Assembly: GCA_901456055.1 (NCBI GenBank)
Contig: CABDWT010000002.1
Span: forward strand, 892,599-956,598
Origin: Phytobacter ursingii
Lineage (GTDB): Bacteria > Pseudomonadota > Gammaproteobacteria > Enterobacterales > Enterobacteriaceae
Direction of reading: 5' to 3'
Length of the DNA stretch: 64,000 bases
The translations under genes and the position numbers were made by a program. Positions 60,415-64,000 of the stretch are shown one piece after another. The notes below the pieces were generated by a model. The model was given only the letters and a program-made list of their open reading frames with translations, was not told the origin of the DNA and did no database searches. Numbering within the stretch: the stretch's first letter is position 1; each line of letters opens with the position of its first letter.

Positions 60415-61680
60415 TCACCTGACCACCAGCAGATCTGAAAAGCGTGTTGTGTACCGTGGGCTCAACATTTCGCGCTTCATCTGCCACTGCTGCTGGATTC
60501 CCTGTCCAGCGAAATACAGCGTGCCTTTTCCTTCTTTGGCGTTTAGCTGGTCTAACAGTGTCATCAGTTGTTCGCTGTCAGCACGCGGTGCGTTGTCGTC
60601 GAACAAATTCAACTGCGCCACACCCTGGCTAAAAAAGTCGCCCAGCATTACCCCAGCTTTCTGGTACCGATGACCATCACGCCAGATTTTGTCCAGACAA
60701 CGAGTTGCCGCGCCGATTATGTCCCTGCTGTCCTGTGTTGGCGTCAGCAGCTTCACTGAGGCGCTGTTGCCGTAATATGGCTCGTTAAGCGCGAAAGGGC
60801 TCGTTTTCACAAACGCAGAGATAAACCGGCAATACTGATGCTCACTGCGTAACTTCTCAGAAGCGCGGGCCGCGTAGCTGCAGATTGCCTGGCGCATTTC
60901 GTCATAGTCGGTGATACGACCGCCGAAAGAGCGTGAACAGACGATCTCCTGTTTTGCTGGCGCAAACTCTTCCAGTTCGAGACACGACTCTCCACGTAGC
61001 TCCCGTATGGTTCGCTCCAGTACCACGTTAAAATGCTTTCTGATTACCCAAGTGGATTGTTCGGACAGATCGAGGGCTGTTTTGACTCCCATCGCGTTTA
61101 ACTTTTTGCTGATGCGACGACCAACGCCCCATACGTCCTCGACCTGAACCAGAGCCATCAAGCGACGCTGGCGATCCACGTTTGAAAGATCGACAACGCC
61201 ACCGGTTTGCTTTTGCCATTTTTTGGCGGCGTGGTTCGCCAGTTTTGCCAGAGTCTTTGTTGGTGCGATTCCGACACCAACTGTCAGGTGAGTACGCTGC
61301 AGAACGGTGGCGCGAATCTCCCGCCCGAACGCCTCCAGCACCCGGCAGTTACGGACCCCGGTCAGGTCGCAAAATGCTTCATCAATGCTATAAATTTCTA
61401 CGCGTGGGCTCATTTCCTCCAGGGTGTTCATCACCCGGTTGCTCATATCGGCGTAGAGTTCATAGTTGCTGGAGAACGCTACGATGCCATGTTTTTTAAA
61501 CATGTCTTTCTGTTTGAAATATGGCTCCCCCATCACAACCAAAGGCTTCGCTTCCGCACTCCTTGCTATCACGCAGCCGTCATTGTTACTGAGAACGACA
61601 ACGGGCCGCCCGCGCAGGTCTGGCCGGAATACCGTTTCGCAGGACGCGTAAAAAGAATTTACGTCACAGAGCGCAAACAT
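60415..61680 (-). CDS. umuC: UmuC-type Y-family DNA polymerase (prophage)
   Basis: 421 residues. Y-family motifs: Asp6 in [19 protein letters not shown] with the catalytic Asp-Glu, and [12 protein letters not shown]-terminal clamp-binding motif QLNLFD is present. Catalytic subunit of a Pol V-like translesion enzyme. Stop of umuD and start of umuC are 3 bases apart. Confidence 0.93.
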   Translation of the reverse strand: MFALCDVNSFYASCETVFRPDLRGRPVVVLSNNDGCVIARSAEAKPLVVMGEPYFKQKDMFKKHGIVAFSSNYELYADMSNRVMNTLEEMSPRVEIYSIDEAFCDLTGVRNCRVLEAFGREIRATVLQRTHLTVGVGIAPTKTLAKLANHAAKKWQKQTGGVVDLSNVDRQRRLMALVQVEDVWGVGRRISKKLNAMGVKTALDLSEQSTWVIRKHFNVVLERTIRELRGESCLELEEFAPAKQEIVCSRSFGGRITDYDEMRQAICSYAARASEKLRSEHQYCRFISAFVKTSPFALNEPYYGNSASVKLLTPTQDSRDIIGAATRCLDKIWRDGHRYQKAGVMLGDFFSQGVAQLNLFDDNAPRADSEQLMTLLDQLNAKEGKGTLYFAGQGIQQQWQMKREMLSPRYTTRFSDLLVVR

Positions 61681-61682
61681 AT

Positions 61683-62105
61683 TCAGCTCGCCGCTTTTAT
61701 GATAAACGTCACCACCCCGAATATGTCCAACACGTCTTCGCTTTGGATCCGTATCGGCGAATAGGCACTGTTCATAGGATTAAGTTGTATGTTCGGACGC
61801 AACTGCAGACGTTTAACGGTAAATTCACCGTCCACTGCCGCGATAACGATATCCCCGTGCTGTGCTGTGCGTGAGCTGTCTACAACAAGGAGATCACCGT
61901 CAGAAATACCGGCCTCAACCATCGAGTCACCAGCAGCTTTGACGAAATACGTCGCGCTGGGGTGATGAATGAGAAGTTCGTTCAGATCAATTCGCTGCTC
62001 AACGTAATCCGCTGCGGGACTAGGAAATCCGCACGGAACAAGGTCACTGAACAACGGTAGCGCAACAACTGCGCGCGGAAAATCGGCTGGTTTGATGCAC
62101 CGCAT
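61683..62105 (-). CDS. umuD: UmuD-type S24 protease / Pol V subunit (prophage)
   Basis: 140 residues. Self-cleavage site Cys25-Gly26, catalytic Ser61 (GDSMVEAG) and Lys98 (TVKRL) are all present, so RecA-stimulated self-cleavage to UmuD' is expected. Driven by a LexA box at 62121-62142. First gene of the operon. Confidence 0.93.
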   Translation of the reverse strand: MRCIKPADFPRAVVALPLFSDLVPCGFPSPAADYVEQRIDLNELLIHHPSATYFVKAAGDSMVEAGISDGDLLVVDSSRTAQHGDIVIAAVDGEFTVKRLQLRPNIQLNPMNSAYSPIRIQSEDVLDIFGVVTFIIKAAS

Positions 62106-62120
62106 ACGACATACTCACTT

Positions 62121-62142
62121 GCACTGTTTTTATATACAGTAG
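62121..62142 (-). promoter_or_regulatory. LexA box of the prophage umuDC operon
   Basis: CTG-N10-CAG (62124-62139) with CTGT and ACAG both intact and TATAT in the centre, close to consensus. It lies ~20-35 bases upstream of the umuD ATG, giving tight SOS control. Confidence 0.92.
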
Positions 62143-62272
62143 TTTTTTAAGCGCAAATGATCAAGATGCCGTTTCGTTTGTGAGTGATTGCAAATTGAAC
62201 ATTTGCATTAAAGTCCTCAATTGATGAAGTAGTTAGGAGAAGTGTAAATTTTCAGAGCATGAGAACGTATGC
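62143..62272. other. Spacer between umuD control region and tfa
   Basis: 130 AT-rich bases. It must end the tail-fibre transcript and may carry the umuD -35. No gene is seen. Confidence 0.4.
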
Positions 62273-62698
62273 TTAGGTTACAGGTCCGGGTTGCTCAGGC
62301 CAGTCGATATCCGGTGCCTTTAGGGTGTCCACACGGTTTATCAGAACGCGGTATTTCTTCCATGCCAGTAGCGCGGCGGACTCTGTTGCCGTAGCCATAT
62401 CAAGATCTACTGCATCCTGTAATGGCGCAATCTGCTCAGCAGCCAGCGCCAGTAACTGGGACTTCATCTGAACGGCATCTGCACGTTGGTCCTGAATAAC
62501 GGGGCGGTCGCCGACAACCAATTGTTCCCCTGGTTGTAGATCATTGGTTGTCAGTACAGCACGGTATGACGTTTCAGTCACAGCCCAGATTGTTGGGTTT
62601 GGCTCCGGGTCCGGGATAATGATTTCAGGCTCGTTCACTTCGCTATCGCTGGCATCAACTTCCGTATCTGTGAGCGGATCAATTTCGTTATCGGGCAT
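62273..62698 (-). CDS. Phage tail-fibre assembly protein
   Basis: 141 residues. Acidic, low-complexity N-terminus ([23 protein letters not shown]), then a tail-fibre-assembly-like C-terminal region with [40 protein letters not shown], typical of Tfa/GpU' chaperones. ATG 62698 follows GGAGG; the start overlaps the fibre gene by 11 bases. Helps fold or trim the tail fibre. Confidence 0.85.
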   Translation of the reverse strand: MPDNEIDPLTDTEVDASDSEVNEPEIIIPDPEPNPTIWAVTETSYRAVLTTNDLQPGEQLVVGDRPVIQDQRADAVQMKSQLLALAAEQIAPLQDAVDLDMATATESAALLAWKKYRVLINRVDTLKAPDIDWPEQPGPVT

Positions 62699-64000
62699 AG
62701 GTATAACCTCCGACATCAATGTAAACACCTGCGGGTGATGGGGCTGACGTTGAATACTGATAGTAAATATAGGGATAGCCGTCCGCCGGAATGGTTACGA
62801 TATTCTTGGCTCCGGGTTGTACTGAGGTGCCGCCATTCGTGGATTTGGAACTGATATCAACAAATGACAGACCCGCCGTGCTTGCGTTCGTGACCGCCAG
62901 CTCAATATTGACAGCCGTTGCCGGGATCTCGGCGTTAACTGCCACGCCCGCTTTTGCGGTGGACTGTCCGTTGCCCATGACACGATGCTGGGTATCCCAC
63001 TGAGCCTGAAAATAACAGCGACCGTTCATGCACAGTTGCGGAACCATACCACCCCACGAGTCAACACGAAACGACCCCAGGTAACGACGAGTGGCATCTC
63101 CAGTCTTTTGTTTCGCTGGATAGGAATAATCGACAGGTTCAGTAGTGACAGCCTCAATCATCGGGGTACTGCCAGACAGATAGAGATAGACGTGGCGCCA
63201 GGTATTCGCTGTTAACCCGGTGACGGTGGTCGTGATAGTCCCCGCCACCCTTACAATCCCGCCCCCCTGAACGTATGCTGCACCGGGCCCACAGGTAATA
63301 ACAGCACCCGCAACAGAGAGATTCAGGCCATTGATAAATTCCGGCCCGATTTCACCTCTGGAAAACACATCCAGGTTAGAACGGGCTGCGGGTATGGACG
63401 AAACATCAGCCAGATTTTGCAATTTTTTTAACTGATTATCAGGGTTGGCTGACTGCGCCGCGTCACGGGCGACCTCTGCGGCTGTTTTTGCTGTCAAGGC
63501 GTCGGCTTTTGCCTGCTGCGCTGTGGTGTTTGCTGTGGTGGCAGCACTGGCGGCAGTACTGGCTGCCTGCGCATCGATTTGCACCTGCGACGCTTTCGTA
63601 TCAATGTCAGTACGGTCAGCGGCCACCTGTTGAGCATCCGCGTGAATTTGTGTTGCCAGCGTCTGAATCAAGTCGGGATCTATACTGTTCAGCAGATCGA
63701 CAATCTTTCTCCAGCTCGGGCCACTAAACGTTGAGCCGTCGGGCAAAACCACCGTGATATCGCCGCTGTTGCTGAACACCGCCTGCCAGTTCTGCTTGTC
63801 GTAGTTCTGTCCACGCAGCGCCTCTGTTGTCTGAGCCACCAGCGCGGCGGTCATCTGGTTTTGTTTTGCACGAGGAACCACAGTCCACGCCAGTCCTGAT
63901 TGAGCTGGCCCCTTATATTTACTGGGCAGTGTCAGTTGCGTATCGCTGTCAACCGACTGCACGTGCAGCTTGTAGCTAATGCCGTCGACCGTGTCCCCAA
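62688..64000 (-). CDS. Phage tail-fibre protein, 5' truncated by window edge
   Basis: The frame stays open to the window edge (upstream residues [13 protein letters not shown]), so the start lies outside. A head region ([25 protein letters not shown]), an Ala/Thr-rich coiled coil ([24 protein letters not shown]), a fibre repeat ([24 protein letters not shown]) and a beta-rich tip follow. Distal part of a receptor-binding fibre. Adjacent Tfa supports this. Confidence 0.88.
   Translation of the reverse strand, partial: GDTVDGISYKLHVQSVDSDTQLTLPSKYKGPAQSGLAWTVVPRAKQNQMTAALVAQTTEALRGQNYDKQNWQAVFSNSGDITVVLPDGSTFSGPSWRKIVDLLNSIDPDLIQTLATQIHADAQQVAADRTDIDTKASQVQIDAQAASTAASAATTANTTAQQAKADALTAKTAAEVARDAAQSANPDNQLKKLQNLADVSSIPAARSNLDVFSRGEIGPEFINGLNLSVAGAVITCGPGAAYVQGGGIVRVAGTITTTVTGLTANTWRHVYLYLSGSTPMIEAVTTEPVDYSYPAKQKTGDATRRYLGSFRVDSWGGMVPQLCMNGRCYFQAQWDTQHRVMGNGQSTAKAGVAVNAEIPATAVNIELAVTNASTAGLSFVDISSKSTNGGTSVQPGAKNIVTIPADGYPYIYYQYSTSAPSPAGVYIDVGGYTYAR

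Overview
The window is chromosomal DNA of an enterobacterium of the Escherichia/Salmonella/Citrobacter/Enterobacter group. Gene content and order match the 92-93 min region of E. coli K-12 read in reverse (yjdM, yjdP, rpiB, rpiR-alsBACEK, fdhF, gltP, acs-yjcH-actP, yjcE, ghxP, soxR/soxS, pdeC, yjcB, ssb/uvrA, yjbR-yjbQ, aphA, tyrB, alr, dnaB/qorA, pspG, dusA). Most proteins are nearly identical in length to their K-12 counterparts. The genus cannot be fixed from the sequence. Against K-12, three blocks are absent at this locus (phn C-P lyase, mdtNOP-ytcA-yjcS, nrf) and several accessory blocks are present.

Layout. 1-770: end of yjdM and the small secreted protein yjdP. 771-5829: a four-gene accessory block (a second HSP90-like chaperone with a TPR partner on the minus strand; a basic 81-residue protein and a small tyrosine-phosphatase-like protein on the plus strand) inserted between yjdP and rpiB. 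5826-12894: the D-allose system. 12848-22680: a second sugar system made of an RbsABC-type ABC transporter, a D-lyxose/D-mannose-type isomerase, a class II aldolase and a PfkB kinase. It is flanked by a hybrid histidine kinase and an OmpR-type response regulator. Together these read as import, isomerisation, phosphorylation and aldol cleavage of an aldose under two-component control. 22870-25136: fdhF, a selenoprotein gene with an in-frame TGA, a sigma-54 promoter and a strong terminator. 25164-27560: two related small membrane proteins, a VOC-fold protein and a DeoR-type regulator. 27601-33416: gltP and the acetate-scavenging operon acs-yjcH-actP. 33523-36934: an oxidoreductase, an LrgA/LrgB pair and its divergent LysR regulator. 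37152-42429: yjcE, ghxP, a glutathione S-transferase, an SraL-like small RNA, soxR and soxS. 42445-46594: an EAL protein (pdeC), a PAS-GGDEF protein and yjcB. 46704-58921: housekeeping genes for DNA repair and replication, tyrosine and alanine metabolism, and stress (ssb to dusA).

From 58922 to the end the window enters a prophage integrated at the 5' side of dusA. It carries a tyrosine integrase, an SOS-controlled umuD-umuC operon with a third gene that resembles a UmuD core without its catalytic serine, a tail-fibre assembly gene and the end of a tail-fibre gene. The other prophage end lies outside the window.

Intergenic DNA carries several repeat families: a GC-rich palindromic element with a GGGAGAGGG core (at least six places), two ERIC-like elements and two REP-like sequences. 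Regulatory sites that can be read directly include a SoxR operator, two LexA boxes, two sigma-54 promoters, two PurR-type boxes and a textbook CRP site.
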